Shown: positions 18,598 to 27,159 of the stretch, piece after piece
Position numbering within the stretch: the stretch's first letter is position 1
Layout: the number at the start of each line of letters is the position of its first letter
NCBI GenBank assembly: GCA_902794405.1
Contig: CADBHI010000002.1
Coordinates: 16,692-80,691, forward strand
Direction: 5' to 3'
Length of the DNA stretch: 64,000 bases
Source of the DNA: an uncultured Prevotellaceae bacterium
GTDB lineage: Bacteria > Bacteroidota > Bacteroidia > Bacteroidales > Bacteroidaceae
Notes under the pieces: generated by a model
Databases searched by the model: none
Told to the model about the DNA's origin: nothing
The model's input: the letters and a program-made list of their open reading frames with translations, nothing else
Made by a program: the position numbers and the translations under genes

Positions 18598-19193
18598 TAG
18601 TTTTCACATCGGAAATGTTTATACTCTTATGAAGGAAGCTCACTACGTGTTTGACCGAGGATTGGGTACGACGGATACTGCTGTAAGAATCTTGATATAA
18701 TCTGTCTGTACTGCTCACAGCATGGTGACTATCGTGGAGCATGGCTTGAAAATGCATGAAAATACCTACGAAATGTTGAGGATTTTGAACGTTTCGTTGT
18801 TGGATAAGCCTCCTACTAAGGAACACTTTACCAAAGAATCTGTACAATCTGCTGATTATGGCCAATTGACTCTTAATATAGGACATTAATGATGAATCTC
18901 TTTTGGGATGCAAAATTACATTTTTTTCATCAAATAGCCAAATTTTATAGTGTTTTTCTTCCTAATAGGATGGGGAAGTGTTGTTTTGCCCATGGGATAA
19001 TAGGGTAGAGGAGTATGCATATGACGAGGGATGTGGGGATGGCGGTGTGCCTGTTCTTTCTGAAATTTCTTCCCAGATGAGGGCCATTCTGCCTTTTCAA
19101 GAGAAGTGAAAAGTGAGATCTTCACAAAGCTATCAGGCAGACCGTATCATGCCTGCTTGGCTCGAACTATTTGGTCTGCTTGGTGCCCAATAA
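18598..19193. other. Intergenic stretch with a probable transposase 3' remnant
   Basis: No intact gene. On the plus strand 18722-18889 reads a short peptide (KMHENTYEMLRILNVSLLDK, then QLTLNIGH and a stop) that resembles the C-terminus of Bacteroidales IS4-type transposases (pattern EILRILSISLTDKT). Upstream of it the frame is broken by a stop near 18697. An antisense frame at 18584-18913 is not convincing. Bases 18900-19193 hold nothing I can identify. Confidence 0.45.
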
Positions 19194-19706
19194 CTATTTT
19201 GCTAATAACGGACTTACTCTGAATATGTTGCTGTTCAACAGAATGATGATAACCACCCTGAGGGCGAGGATAAGTGCCATGGGAACAAAGAGGGTATTAT
19301 CGTGATAATGTAGCCATATGTTAGGTCGCACAAAGTCATACTGCAACACAAAATAGTGTATCATATAGATGTTGAGTGTTCGTCTGCCAATCAGTTGTAA
19401 CCCACGGCCATACCAGGTCTCTTGAGAGAAATGTCGTGCGTGGATTCTGAAAAAAGTAAAACAAATGGTGGTTCCCGAAACGCCGGCATTGTAAAAGGCT
19501 CCGACGGAGAGAAACAGCATGAAGGCTAAGACATGCATCTCCCCTTTGGTGGAATCCTTTTTGTAAAGTAGGGCCTCAGCCAATATGTAAATGACAAAAT
19601 AATCGAATAAGACAATCGTAAACCAATAACCCCTTTTTGTCACTTCCGAACGAACTGATATCCAGATAGCAATAAAATCGACTCTATTTGGTTTTGGTTG
19701 TTCCAT
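19194..19706 (-). pseudogene. Acyltransferase-3 family, C-terminal fragment
   Basis: 170 residues that correspond to the C-terminal half of an OafA-like acyltransferase: GYWFTIVLFDYFVIYI, then RGLQLIGRRTLNIYMIHYF, whose last part is the conserved late transmembrane motif. The N-terminal half with the catalytic His (FDHTPHDG type in the neighbour) is absent. Its first codons overlap the end of the 20718 gene by 23 bp. It may be the leftover of a recombination between tandem acyltransferases. Could still be translated, but is unlikely to be active. Confidence 0.6.
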
Positions 19707-20718
19707 AATTGAAAGATTTGTTTTTGCCTAACAGTATCGGAGAATGCTTTTTTGAATAGAATATGATGGGCAATAAAAGTAGTTCGATGCCGATGGCAAT
19801 AAGTGCAGCCTCGGACCATGTGTAGGTGGCATCAGCGATTCCCGTCAGTTTCTCTGTACCAAAGTCAATGATGCCAATCAGCATGCGATGGAGACCGAAG
19901 ATGACCATGGTGCCGATAGAAATGTAGGTGACGATGCGGCTCTTGATGCCGTTCAACGTACGGAATAGGTGGATGATGGCAAAGACAGACAGAATGTTGA
20001 CAATGAAGTATAGTAGAATGTGGAGCACAAAGCAGTCTTCGTGGATGTGCCAATAGAAGAGTAGCAAACTCAGCAACAATGTACCTACCCCTATGTGTAG
20101 GTCTTTCTTAAAGTCAGTTCCCTTAAAATGGCCTATCTGCCTAAAGATATTGCCCATAAAGAAGAAGCAGATGCAACGTACTAATCCGTGGAAGGGTAAA
20201 TAGGGGGCGAAAAGGAAGTACTTGTTGGCACCATAGAGCAATATGGCTGTGACTGATATAACGGTCATCCATATTCGCCTGTGCTTCTGACGGTTACAGA
20301 CGTCCGTTATACAATGCATAAGGAAGAGCGAAAGCAGAAACCATGTGACGCTGTTCAGCTCGCAAGAGATGCTTGAGTTCAGCTGGCCTAACATTGTGCC
20401 AATGACGGGGCGAAGGCAATCTCCAAAGGAGTTGATGCCTCCATGCTCAATATGGAATTTCACCAGCCAATAGGGATAGAATACCGCATTATATAATAAA
20501 TAAGGTATAAGTAGGCAATAGGCGTACTTCTTCAGTGCTTCCTTCTGTGACGAGACAGGCTTTTTCAAGTAGCCGGAAATGAAAAAGAACGAAGCGAGAT
20601 TGGTTCCAGCTAAGAATTGCAGGAGGAAGGGGGTGCCGTCGTGGGGCGTATGGTCGAAAACCACTACCGTCATGCACCACGCCTTTACCCAGTCAATCCA
20701 GTTGATACGCTCTTTCAT
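19684..20718 (-). CDS. Acyltransferase-3 (OafA-like) membrane protein
   Basis: 344-residue polytopic membrane protein of the acyltransferase-3 family, which O-acetylates or otherwise acylates sugars of surface polysaccharides. The N-terminus has the family opening RINWIDWVKAWCMTVVVFDH with the catalytic His in FDHTPHDG, and FFFISGYLKKP, which marks the end of TM2. About ten hydrophobic segments follow. A TACTTTTG -7 box (20723-20730) ends only four bases before the ATG, so the mRNA is probably leaderless or nearly so. Confidence 0.88.
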   Translation of the reverse strand: MKERINWIDWVKAWCMTVVVFDHTPHDGTPFLLQFLAGTNLASFFFISGYLKKPVSSQKEALKKYAYCLLIPYLLYNAVFYPYWLVKFHIEHGGINSFGDCLRPVIGTMLGQLNSSISCELNSVTWFLLSLFLMHCITDVCNRQKHRRIWMTVISVTAILLYGANKYFLFAPYLPFHGLVRCICFFFMGNIFRQIGHFKGTDFKKDLHIGVGTLLLSLLLFYWHIHEDCFVLHILLYFIVNILSVFAIIHLFRTLNGIKSRIVTYISIGTMVIFGLHRMLIGIIDFGTEKLTGIADATYTWSEAALIAIGIELLLLPIIFYSKKHSPILLGKNKSFNYGTTKTK

Positions 20719-20722
20719 ATTG

Positions 20723-20730
20723 CAAAAGTA
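20723..20730 (-). promoter_or_regulatory. -7 box of the 20718 acyltransferase gene
   Basis: Minus strand TACTTTTG, exact to TAnnTTTG, separated from the ATG by four bases. Confidence 0.5.
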
Positions 20731-20756
20731 AATATTTTGTGGAGATTAATGTAATG

Positions 20757-21737
20757 CTAAGTTATTCGTCGATAAAGATAGTAGATGATAACGAAAATCG
20801 TGACTTTCAGAAGTGGACACAGGAGGAAATGGGCGCAGAGGCTCCAAGTGGATGTGCCGAAAAGGCTGAAGAAGGCCGTGTCGATGATGGAAAGGAAGAA
20901 CACATAGTGAGCCAGGAAAATGAAATAGGATGAATCGCAGGCTACCTGGGGGATTCTTATGGAGGTTGCTGTGAGAATCCTGTTGGCAAGACAGAAGACG
21001 GCTGCGATGCTGACGAGTCGGAAACAGAGCATGAGAACAGGGAAAATAGGAGTGGGGTAGGTGAGTACCATCGATAGCCCTAATGCCGCGGAAAGCAGAT
21101 ACCAGAGGGTTTCTCCTTTTGCGAAAGTCTCAATGATATTCATTTTCCTTATGCCCATGAATGCCCCAAATGTAAAGAAGCAAACGGCGTAAGGTGTAGG
21201 CCCAGGTTGGATGGCCCAGATGCCCGTTGCATAGACAGGCAGAAGCAGCATCAGAAGCCACCAGCCGAGTTTCCTCACCCCTATATATATAATAGGTGTA
21301 AGCAGCGACACCACTATCAGGTCTCTGAGAAACCAAAGCGGCATATTGGCCGGCTCCCAGAATATGCTTGGGCTGAATACCCTCAGCTTGACGGCCATCA
21401 GCAGGTTCCAGATGATGTAGGGAATCAGCAGCGTCTTGACCCTCCGCTTTATCTTCTGCTGATAGGTTTGCCAGTTCCATTTCTCCACATTTACAAAGAA
21501 CAGATAGCCACTGATAAAGAAGAACATCGGCATAGCTGCTTTCACCAATGTCTGGCTCACCACCAGTTTCAGTACTTGATACGTGTCCCAGCCGCTCCCC
21601 AGCAAACTATACCCTTCAGCCACCTCATTATAGCTGTGGGCATAAGTCACCAGTATAATCAGCGGCAATCGCAGCTGATTGATGACCTGAAATTGACTGA
21701 CTGTGCCCATAATAAGTGATGCGATGGTTCTTTTCAT
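20757..21737 (-). CDS. Acyltransferase-3 (OafA-like) membrane protein
   Basis: 326 residues from the ATG at 21737, or 317 from an ATG at 21710. The later start is attractive because a TATTTTTG -7 box (21740-21747) ends two bases before the first ATG. N-terminal motif NQLRLPLIILVTYAHSYNEV carries the catalytic His, and MPMFFFISGYLFF ends the second membrane segment. About ten hydrophobic helices. Similar to the 27156 gene (LRFPLIFFIILLHCYS). Likely acylates a glycan intermediate on the periplasmic side; substrate unknown. Confidence 0.87.
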   Translation of the reverse strand: MKRTIASLIMGTVSQFQVINQLRLPLIILVTYAHSYNEVAEGYSLLGSGWDTYQVLKLVVSQTLVKAAMPMFFFISGYLFFVNVEKWNWQTYQQKIKRRVKTLLIPYIIWNLLMAVKLRVFSPSIFWEPANMPLWFLRDLIVVSLLTPIIYIGVRKLGWWLLMLLLPVYATGIWAIQPGPTPYAVCFFTFGAFMGIRKMNIIETFAKGETLWYLLSAALGLSMVLTYPTPIFPVLMLCFRLVSIAAVFCLANRILTATSIRIPQVACDSSYFIFLAHYVFFLSIIDTAFFSLFGTSTWSLCAHFLLCPLLKVTIFVIIYYLYRRIT

Positions 21738-21834
21738 GACAAAAATAGTAATTATAATCGTAATAGAATGTGTAATCCAATGACATTTAGAATAATTTCA
21801 CAGTCTATGAATTATACTAAGATTTTTGAGAAAA

Positions 21835-21913
21835 AGGGTGTCAGGGTGACAGAACGCCGATGTACAGGGCGTTTGCACCCTTTTTTGAGGGTGACAAGGG
21901 TGACAGGAGGGTG
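21835..21913 (+). repeat. Left arm of a perfect 79-bp inverted repeat
   Basis: Identical to the reverse complement of 24213-24291 over 79 bases. The arm contains GGGTGTCA at 21836 and GGGTGACA at 21844, 21889 and 21898 (another at 21909 runs just past the arm). It also holds an internal hairpin AACGCC...GGCGTT. AAAA abuts both outer ends (21831-21834 and 24292-24295), possibly a 4-bp duplication, but the context is A-rich. Confidence 0.95.
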
Positions 21914-22133
21914 ACAGGTTGTCAGCCTTTTAAGCAGGCTAAAGTCAGGTAAAAAAGTAAGGAATATGGATGGAAATGGCTTGGAAGTGCTTAAATTCTC
22001 TAGAGAATTCAGCAGTTTAAAGGCACTAAACGGGTCGTTTACCGGCACTAAACGCCGAAATTCTCGAGAGAATTTAATGGTTTGTGGCACACTTTTTGCT
22101 GTTATAAAGGTATAAACAACTAACTTTAAAGGG
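21914..22133 (+). promoter_or_regulatory. Origin- or operator-like repeat region before the primase-helicase gene
   Basis: No gene. It holds AATTCTC-TA-GAGAATT (21994-22009), a near copy AATTCTC-GA-GAGAATT (22059-22074), direct repeats GGCACTAAACG at 22022-22032 and 22044-22054, and an inverted pair TAAACG-GGT-CGTTTA (22027-22041). The arrangement is symmetrical: the two direct repeats lie between the two palindromes. No TAnnTTTG box was found here. Such clustering is typical of replication-initiator or repressor binding regions; function is inferred. Confidence 0.6.
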
Positions 22134-24212
22134 ATGAAAAACATAAGTAAAGTACAGATGCGTTATATCTACCGCCGTGAGTGGAAGAGTAAGTACGTGA
22201 CACTCAGTCAGATAGTTGAATGGACGAGGAGTGGAAAATACGAAGCAGGCGTCAACGCCGCAAGAGGGCTGACGGCTGTGGCAATGGATGGTGGAATGGT
22301 TTGTGGCCCGATGGCTGCTGAAAGACTGCCGATAATTAGGCCTGCCCTTAACGATCAGGGACATTATACTGGTTTGGTGCTGCTGTCATTCCATGTGGAT
22401 GAGGGCTTTGAGACGTTGGAGCGATTGCGAAAGACGGTGAACATGTGGGAGCAGACGCTCCTTTCGTTCGTGAGTGCAACAGGGCGGGCGTTAGAAGTGT
22501 TGGTTTCCTATAAGCTTACGGGTGGAGGCTTGCCTCAGGAGGAATCGCAAGTCGCTCTGTTTCAGCAGTATGCGTATAAGCGGGCGGCAGAGTTCGCCTA
22601 TGCCTCGACGGGCTTCAAACCTGAAGAGGTGAAGCACGACGGTACGGAGTTTTTCCGCATTTCATACGACGAGGACGTCTATTACCGCCCTGAAGCCATC
22701 TCCATCGAGATGGCACAACCTACTGAGCCGTTGACTGACGAGTCGGCTCAGATGGTGGGCAAGCCTGATGAGGTGAAGCTTGACATGGAGGTGCTGCCAG
22801 GCTATACACGACGCGAAATGGATGCCACGAAGTTCAACTTCATTTGTCGTGATTTGGCCTATGGGAAGGAGCTGGATAAGGAGACGTTTTTGATGAAGCT
22901 TGCTACAGCCTGCTGCAAGGCGGGTATTGACAAGGAGTTGGCCATCAAGGAAACCATTAGCATGGGGATGTTCTTTGAGAAGGATATCCTGGTGCGGTCT
23001 ACCTTCAATACGGCCTATGAAAAACATCCGTTAGGGCGTAATAATCCAATTGATAAGTCGCTGATGCATCAGCAGTTGCTGAAGGAGTTCCTGCGTCGCC
23101 GTTATATGTTCCGTCGTAACAGCGTGACAGGCGATATAGAGTATCAGGAGAAATACCGCTATGCACTTTGGTGGAAGCCGTTGACGGATGAGGTCCGCAA
23201 CGATATCAACAATGAAGCTATTGAGGAAGGAATCAAAGTGTGGCCGAAGGACTTGGAGCGCATCATTGTCTCGGAACGTACAGATACGTATGATCCTGTA
23301 CGAGAATGGCTCGACGCGCTGCCCCTTTGGGATGGCCGCGATCGTTTGGGGGAACTGGCCGATCGTGTCAGCACGCAGACGCCTGGATGGCGCGAGAACT
23401 TCAAAATCTGGATGCGCTCGATGGTGAGCCAATGGCGTGCAGGTCGCGACACAATGTACGGTGCGCAGATGGTGTTGATGCTCGTTGGCGGACAAGGCAC
23501 TCGCAAGTCGACCTTCATGCGAATGCTGCTGCCAAAGGAGCTGTCGCCATTCTACATCGACCGCATCGACTTTGCCAACAAGAAAGAGGCATTGCGTGCC
23601 CTCTCCCGTTTCCTGCTCATCAACATCGATGAGTATGACCAGATATCGAAGTCGCAGACTGCTTTCCTGAAGCATCTCATCCAGCGTACTGACGTGAAGG
23701 AGCGCAAGCTCTATTCCACCACCTTCGAACAGAGTCAGCGCTTTGCCGCCTTCTGTGCCACCACCAATTCGCTCGCCCCGCTGAAGGATGAGAGCGGTAG
23801 TCGCCGTTACTTGGTGATTGAGGTCAACGGCATGATTGATACTGATACTCAGGGAGATAAGCAGATTGACTATCGACAGCTCTATGCTCAGATTGTTGAG
23901 GAAATTGAGAACGGCGAAGAATATGCCTTCACGGGTGAGCGCGAACAGCGTATTATCGACCAGAACGCCGATTATTATGAAACGCCCAACGTGGTTAGCC
24001 TCTTCGAAGACCTGTTCCGTATGCCCTTAGCAGGCGATGAACCCTTACTGCTTAGCCCGACAGAAATACTCAGTCGTATCAAGGAGGAGCGGAAAACGAA
24101 TGTGGTAACTCAGTCAAATGCCACATTATTAGGCAGTTACCTCCATCGAAAGGGCTATAGAAAGGGCGTTGGAGAGAAGCGTCGCTGCTATTTCGTAGCT
24201 AAGAAAAGCTGA
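22134..24212 (+). CDS. BT4734/VapE-family primase-helicase-like protein (virulence-associated E)
   Basis: 692 residues. Residues about 65-195 match the BT4734-like N-terminal domain seen in Bacteroidales (LVLLSFHVDEGF, VLVSYKLTGGG, YDEDVYYRPEAI), which looks primase-like. The C-terminal 400-640 region is a VapE/superfamily-3-type NTPase: Walker A GGQGTRKST near residue 452, Walker B FLLINIDEYDQ near 497, and an arginine-finger-like SGSRRYLVIEV. Such proteins start replication in phages and satellites. The gene lies alone inside a 79-bp perfect inverted repeat; its TGA (24210-24212) abuts the right arm. An HU-like gene follows 100 bp on. Genes of this kind are often found beside Bacteroidales capsule loci; their role there is unknown. 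Confidence 0.88.
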   Translation: MKNISKVQMRYIYRREWKSKYVTLSQIVEWTRSGKYEAGVNAARGLTAVAMDGGMVCGPMAAERLPIIRPALNDQGHYTGLVLLSFHVDEGFETLERLRKTVNMWEQTLLSFVSATGRALEVLVSYKLTGGGLPQEESQVALFQQYAYKRAAEFAYASTGFKPEEVKHDGTEFFRISYDEDVYYRPEAISIEMAQPTEPLTDESAQMVGKPDEVKLDMEVLPGYTRREMDATKFNFICRDLAYGKELDKETFLMKLATACCKAGIDKELAIKETISMGMFFEKDILVRSTFNTAYEKHPLGRNNPIDKSLMHQQLLKEFLRRRYMFRRNSVTGDIEYQEKYRYALWWKPLTDEVRNDINNEAIEEGIKVWPKDLERIIVSERTDTYDPVREWLDALPLWDGRDRLGELADRVSTQTPGWRENFKIWMRSMVSQWRAGRDTMYGAQMVLMLVGGQGTRKSTFMRMLLPKELSPFYIDRIDFANKKEALRALSRFLLINIDEYDQISKSQTAFLKHLIQRTDVKERKLYSTTFEQSQRFAAFCATTNSLAPLKDESGSRRYLVIEVNGMIDTDTQGDKQIDYRQLYAQIVEEIENGEEYAFTGEREQRIIDQNADYYETPNVVSLFEDLFRMPLAGDEPLLLSPTEILSRIKEERKTNVVTQSNATLLGSYLHRKGYRKGVGEKRRCYFVAKKS

Positions 24213-24291
24213 CACCCTCCTGTCACCCTTGTCACCCTCAAAAAAGGGTGCAAACGCCCTGTACATCGGCGTTCTGTCACCCTGACACCCT
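24213..24291 (-). repeat. Right arm of the perfect 79-bp inverted repeat
   Basis: Reverse complement of 21835-21913 without a mismatch; the first mismatch is the base just inside (24212 against 21914). It begins immediately after the stop codon of the primase-helicase gene and ends 21 bases before the HU-like gene. Confidence 0.95.
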
Positions 24292-24312
24292 AAAACTAAA
24301 AAATCATAGTAT

Positions 24313-24708
24313 ATGAGATACAAAATCGTAAAAGAAACCAAGCCGACGCTCAAGACCTTCGGTAAGTATAAAGCTAAGACCATACACAATGGTGAAGTGA
24401 GTAGCCACCAGATCATGAAAGAGGTGGCCAAACATCTGGGAACCTCTGAGGGTAATGTCCTCGGCGTGATGATGGGACTCTCGACCGTCATCAGCCGCCA
24501 CTTACGTCGTGGCGACAAAGTTCGCCTCAATACCTGGGGCCTGATGAAGCTCGAGATTGAAAGCGACAAGGTCGATGACCCCAGCGACTTCAAACCCAAG
24601 AAGCACATCCGCGGTGTCCGTCTCCACTTCCTGCCAGAAAGTGAGAAGGGCAAGCCCGAGCTTTATCAGGACATCGAGTTTCAGAGGGAGAAGCGGTTCA
24701 CGGTATAA
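24313..24708 (+). CDS. HU-like DNA-binding protein (Bacteroidales HU-HIG type)
   Basis: 131-residue basic protein: KTIHNGEVSSHQIMKEVAKH, VLGVMMGLSTVISRHLRRGD, KVRLNTWGLMKLEIES, then KHIRGVRLHFLPESE. The helical dimerisation half followed by a beta-arm segment is the HU/IHF layout, with the C-terminal extension of the Bacteroidales group. It starts 21 bp beyond the inverted repeat. These proteins bend and coat DNA; here it may act with the primase-helicase or simply be its usual neighbour. Confidence 0.85.
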   Translation: MRYKIVKETKPTLKTFGKYKAKTIHNGEVSSHQIMKEVAKHLGTSEGNVLGVMMGLSTVISRHLRRGDKVRLNTWGLMKLEIESDKVDDPSDFKPKKHIRGVRLHFLPESEKGKPELYQDIEFQREKRFTV

Positions 24709-24753
24709 TAGCCCTTTTATCACTAATAAAGGATAAAAAAAGAGCATGAGCCT

Positions 24754-24783
24754 TGGAGGTTTATGATAAAAGTTGTATTTTTG
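24754..24783 (+). promoter_or_regulatory. Promoter of the ATPase/nuclease-like gene
   Basis: TTG (24754-24756), 19 bases, then TATTTTTG (24776-24783); the ATG is at 24801. Confidence 0.6.
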
Positions 24784-24800
24784 CAGAAAAATGAAGGAAG

Positions 24801-26402
24801 ATGGAAAGATTCTTTAATACGGCGGGGCCGAACAGAGCTGAATTTGAATATACGCTTGATCCTTTGACTCGCTTCGACTTGGACGATATCCTTAGTTATA
24901 TTGCACAAGGAAAGTATTTTGTGCTTCATGCTCCACGGCAGACTGGCAAAACCTCTTGTATGCTGGCACTTCGCGATTATCTGAACGCATCAGGAGACTA
25001 TGTGGCTGTTTATGCTAACATTGAAGGAGGCCAGGCATCAAGAAATGACGTACAGAGTGTTGTAAAGTCTACTGTGGATACTTTAGCACAAGAGGTAGAT
25101 ACTATTATGTGCAGTTCGCTTGCAGAAGATCTGCGTGATACTCTACAATCTATTGGCAAGGACTCGCTTCTGTCTATTTTTCTCTCCAAGTTGTCTGCAT
25201 CATTGCCCAAACCGTTAGTCTTGATTCTTGATGAGATTGACGCTATAGTGGGCGATAGTCTGGTCAGTATTCTCCGTCAGATTCGCGCAGGATATGCCAA
25301 TCGTCCTAAGAACTTTCCTCAAACCATCATTCTTTGTGGAGTACGTGATGTCCGTGATTATCGTATTGTTCTTTCTAATCAGGACATTGTCACGGGTGGT
25401 TCTGCTTTTAATATCAAGGCAGAGTCGTTGCGTCTTGGCAATTTCTCTAAAGAAGAGATACATGAACTCTATATGCAACATACCAATGAGACTGGACAGA
25501 AGTTCGATGAAGCTTGCTTCTCGATGGTATGGAATGCCACGGAAGGCCAACCTTGGTTAGTGAATGCCTTGGCTCGTGAGGCCACATGGAGCATGAAGGA
25601 GAATCGTGACCGTAGCGTCGTAATCACTCCTGAAATCATATATAAAGCTCAGGAGAATCTCATTTATCGACGTGATACTCACATTGACATACTGATTGAC
25701 AAGTTGAGGGAGCCGAGGGTGAAGCGAGTGATAGAGCCAATCCTTGCCAATAGTGACGAGGCTGATGATGGCCTGATTCCTAATGATGATGTGATTTATG
25801 TACAGGACATGGGCCTCATCAAAGTTGAGAAAGGTAAGCCGCGAAGGATTGCAAATGGAATCTATCGTGAGATTATCCCACGCGAACTGACATGGAGCAC
25901 ACAAGACGCTTTAGTTCAAGATCCACAATGGTATCAGAATGCTAATGGAAGTATCAATATGGAGAAACTTCTTCTTGACTTCCAGCAGTTCTTCCGTGAG
26001 AATTCTGACTCCTGGATAGGCAAGTTTGACTATGCAGAGGCAGGCCCTCAGCTGTTATTGCAATGTTTCCTGCAGAGGATTATAAATGGTGGAGGCTACA
26101 TTGACCGAGAGTATGGCCTTGGTCGTGGACGCACAGACTTGCTTGTCCGCAAACCATTATCAGATACGTATGGTGGTCCTGTCCAGCGGGTTGTCTTGGA
26201 GTTGAAGATTCGAAAATACAGCCTTGAACGAACCATCGAGGATGGTCTACAACAAACAGCTGAATATATGGACCGTGTTGGAAGTACCGATGAAGGTCAC
26301 CTCATCATCTTCGATCGTTCCAAAACGAAGACATGGGAAGAGCGTATTTGGCATAAGCCCTATGATTATCATGGGCATACTATCATGGTTTGGGGGATGT
26401 AA
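24801..26402 (+). CDS. AAA-like ATPase fused to a PD-(D/E)XK nuclease-like domain
   Basis: 533 residues. The N-terminal ATPase has Walker A HAPRQTGKTS (residues 43-52) and Walker B PLVLILDEID (near 140), followed by a winged-helix-like stretch. The C-terminal 120 residues hold a restriction-endonuclease-like pattern: RGRTDLLV, then VVLELKIRKY (D...E-x-K) and LQQTAEYMD. This fused layout is known for orphan bacterial ATPases annotated as AAA-like/DUF1703 and sometimes thought to be selfish or defence-related; no role is established. Own promoter. Its 3' end overlaps the convergent SGNH gene by 20 bp. Confidence 0.82.
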   Translation: MERFFNTAGPNRAEFEYTLDPLTRFDLDDILSYIAQGKYFVLHAPRQTGKTSCMLALRDYLNASGDYVAVYANIEGGQASRNDVQSVVKSTVDTLAQEVDTIMCSSLAEDLRDTLQSIGKDSLLSIFLSKLSASLPKPLVLILDEIDAIVGDSLVSILRQIRAGYANRPKNFPQTIILCGVRDVRDYRIVLSNQDIVTGGSAFNIKAESLRLGNFSKEEIHELYMQHTNETGQKFDEACFSMVWNATEGQPWLVNALAREATWSMKENRDRSVVITPEIIYKAQENLIYRRDTHIDILIDKLREPRVKRVIEPILANSDEADDGLIPNDDVIYVQDMGLIKVEKGKPRRIANGIYREIIPRELTWSTQDALVQDPQWYQNANGSINMEKLLLDFQQFFRENSDSWIGKFDYAEAGPQLLLQCFLQRIINGGGYIDREYGLGRGRTDLLVRKPLSDTYGGPVQRVVLELKIRKYSLERTIEDGLQQTAEYMDRVGSTDEGHLIIFDRSKTKTWEERIWHKPYDYHGHTIMVWGM

Positions 26403-27159
26403 TATGATTGGCTATTACGCTGTCCAGCTTTATATATCCTTCCTGGTTCAAATGCATGCCGTCTGCTACGTAATAGGTTCGTAGATCGTTCTGATAGTTG
26501 TTGTTCCATTCTATGAATTGAATGACATCGACCTTATCTTGGTAAATCTTTTCTTTGATAAGTTCTTGTAGCGCTTTCCGAAAATCCCGTTTGCAATCCA
26601 TCTTAGTGCCTGTAATTAACATGGATCCTCGTCTAAGTAGTTTTCGATTTGTTCGTTGCAAATCGTAAGCCTTCACGATATCATAGTCTGGGATTTCGAG
26701 AATGATGGGGCGTATATCATTGGCAAGCAGGAACAGGATGATGGCATCCATGCTATGCTGATAATAGGATGTGCTCATCTTCTTGTAAGTATCGTTGATG
26801 CCTGCAGAAATAAAGCAATACTTATAATTCCGTTTCAGCATAAAGCGCTTCATGTCTGCGTTATCAAACATGTTTTCATAAATCTCCTTGCTGGTTAATC
26901 CGCAGATACCATAAGAATGGACCTTTACAGGACGGTGAAGGGAGTCTGTAAGAATCTGGGCAATCTGGCAATCGTGATTCCTATGCATGAATGCCCAGCT
27001 GTCGCCGATGTAGGCGATGTGAAGTGTATCGTCTTTATGGATGGGGAGATGGTAAGGTTGCCGTACAGTAGGCGGAGCATAATAGCCATACAGTTCATTG
27101 CCTATAACTGTGCAGCATAAAATGGTGGAAATCAGTAAATAGACGTGCCAACGTTTCAT
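26383..27159 (-). CDS. SGNH/GDSL-type hydrolase-like lipoprotein or secreted protein
   Basis: 258 residues with an N-terminal signal or anchor (YLLISTILCCTVIGNELYGY, cysteines at 15-16). SGNH blocks: block I IAYIGDSWAFM (GDSW in place of GDSL), block III SAGINDTYKK and block V ADGMHLNQEGY with the Asp/His pair. Such enzymes remove or transfer O-acyl groups on glycans. Its start overlaps the stop of the acyltransferase-3 gene upstream (ATGA). SGNH and acyltransferase-3 domains are often fused or paired, so they may act as one O-acylation unit. Confidence 0.83.
   Translation of the reverse strand: MKRWHVYLLISTILCCTVIGNELYGYYAPPTVRQPYHLPIHKDDTLHIAYIGDSWAFMHRNHDCQIAQILTDSLHRPVKVHSYGICGLTSKEIYENMFDNADMKRFMLKRNYKYCFISAGINDTYKKMSTSYYQHSMDAIILFLLANDIRPIILEIPDYDIVKAYDLQRTNRKLLRRGSMLITGTKMDCKRDFRKALQELIKEKIYQDKVDVIQFIEWNNNYQNDLRTYYVADGMHLNQEGYIKLDSVIANHITSPKP

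Noticed and set aside
18584-18913. 109-residue minus-strand frame
   Set aside because: Composition looks non-coding, and the plus strand holds a better transposase-like remnant in the same place.
23031-23675. Long open frame antisense to the primase-helicase gene
   Set aside because: No domain features; the sense gene has complete NTPase motifs over the same bases.
21835-24291. Invertible capsule promoter of the Bacteroides Mpi type
   Set aside because: The known type uses short repeats of about 20-30 bp around a promoter and a serine invertase; here the arms are 79 bp, the interior is a gene, and no recombinase gene is in the window. Inversion itself is not excluded.
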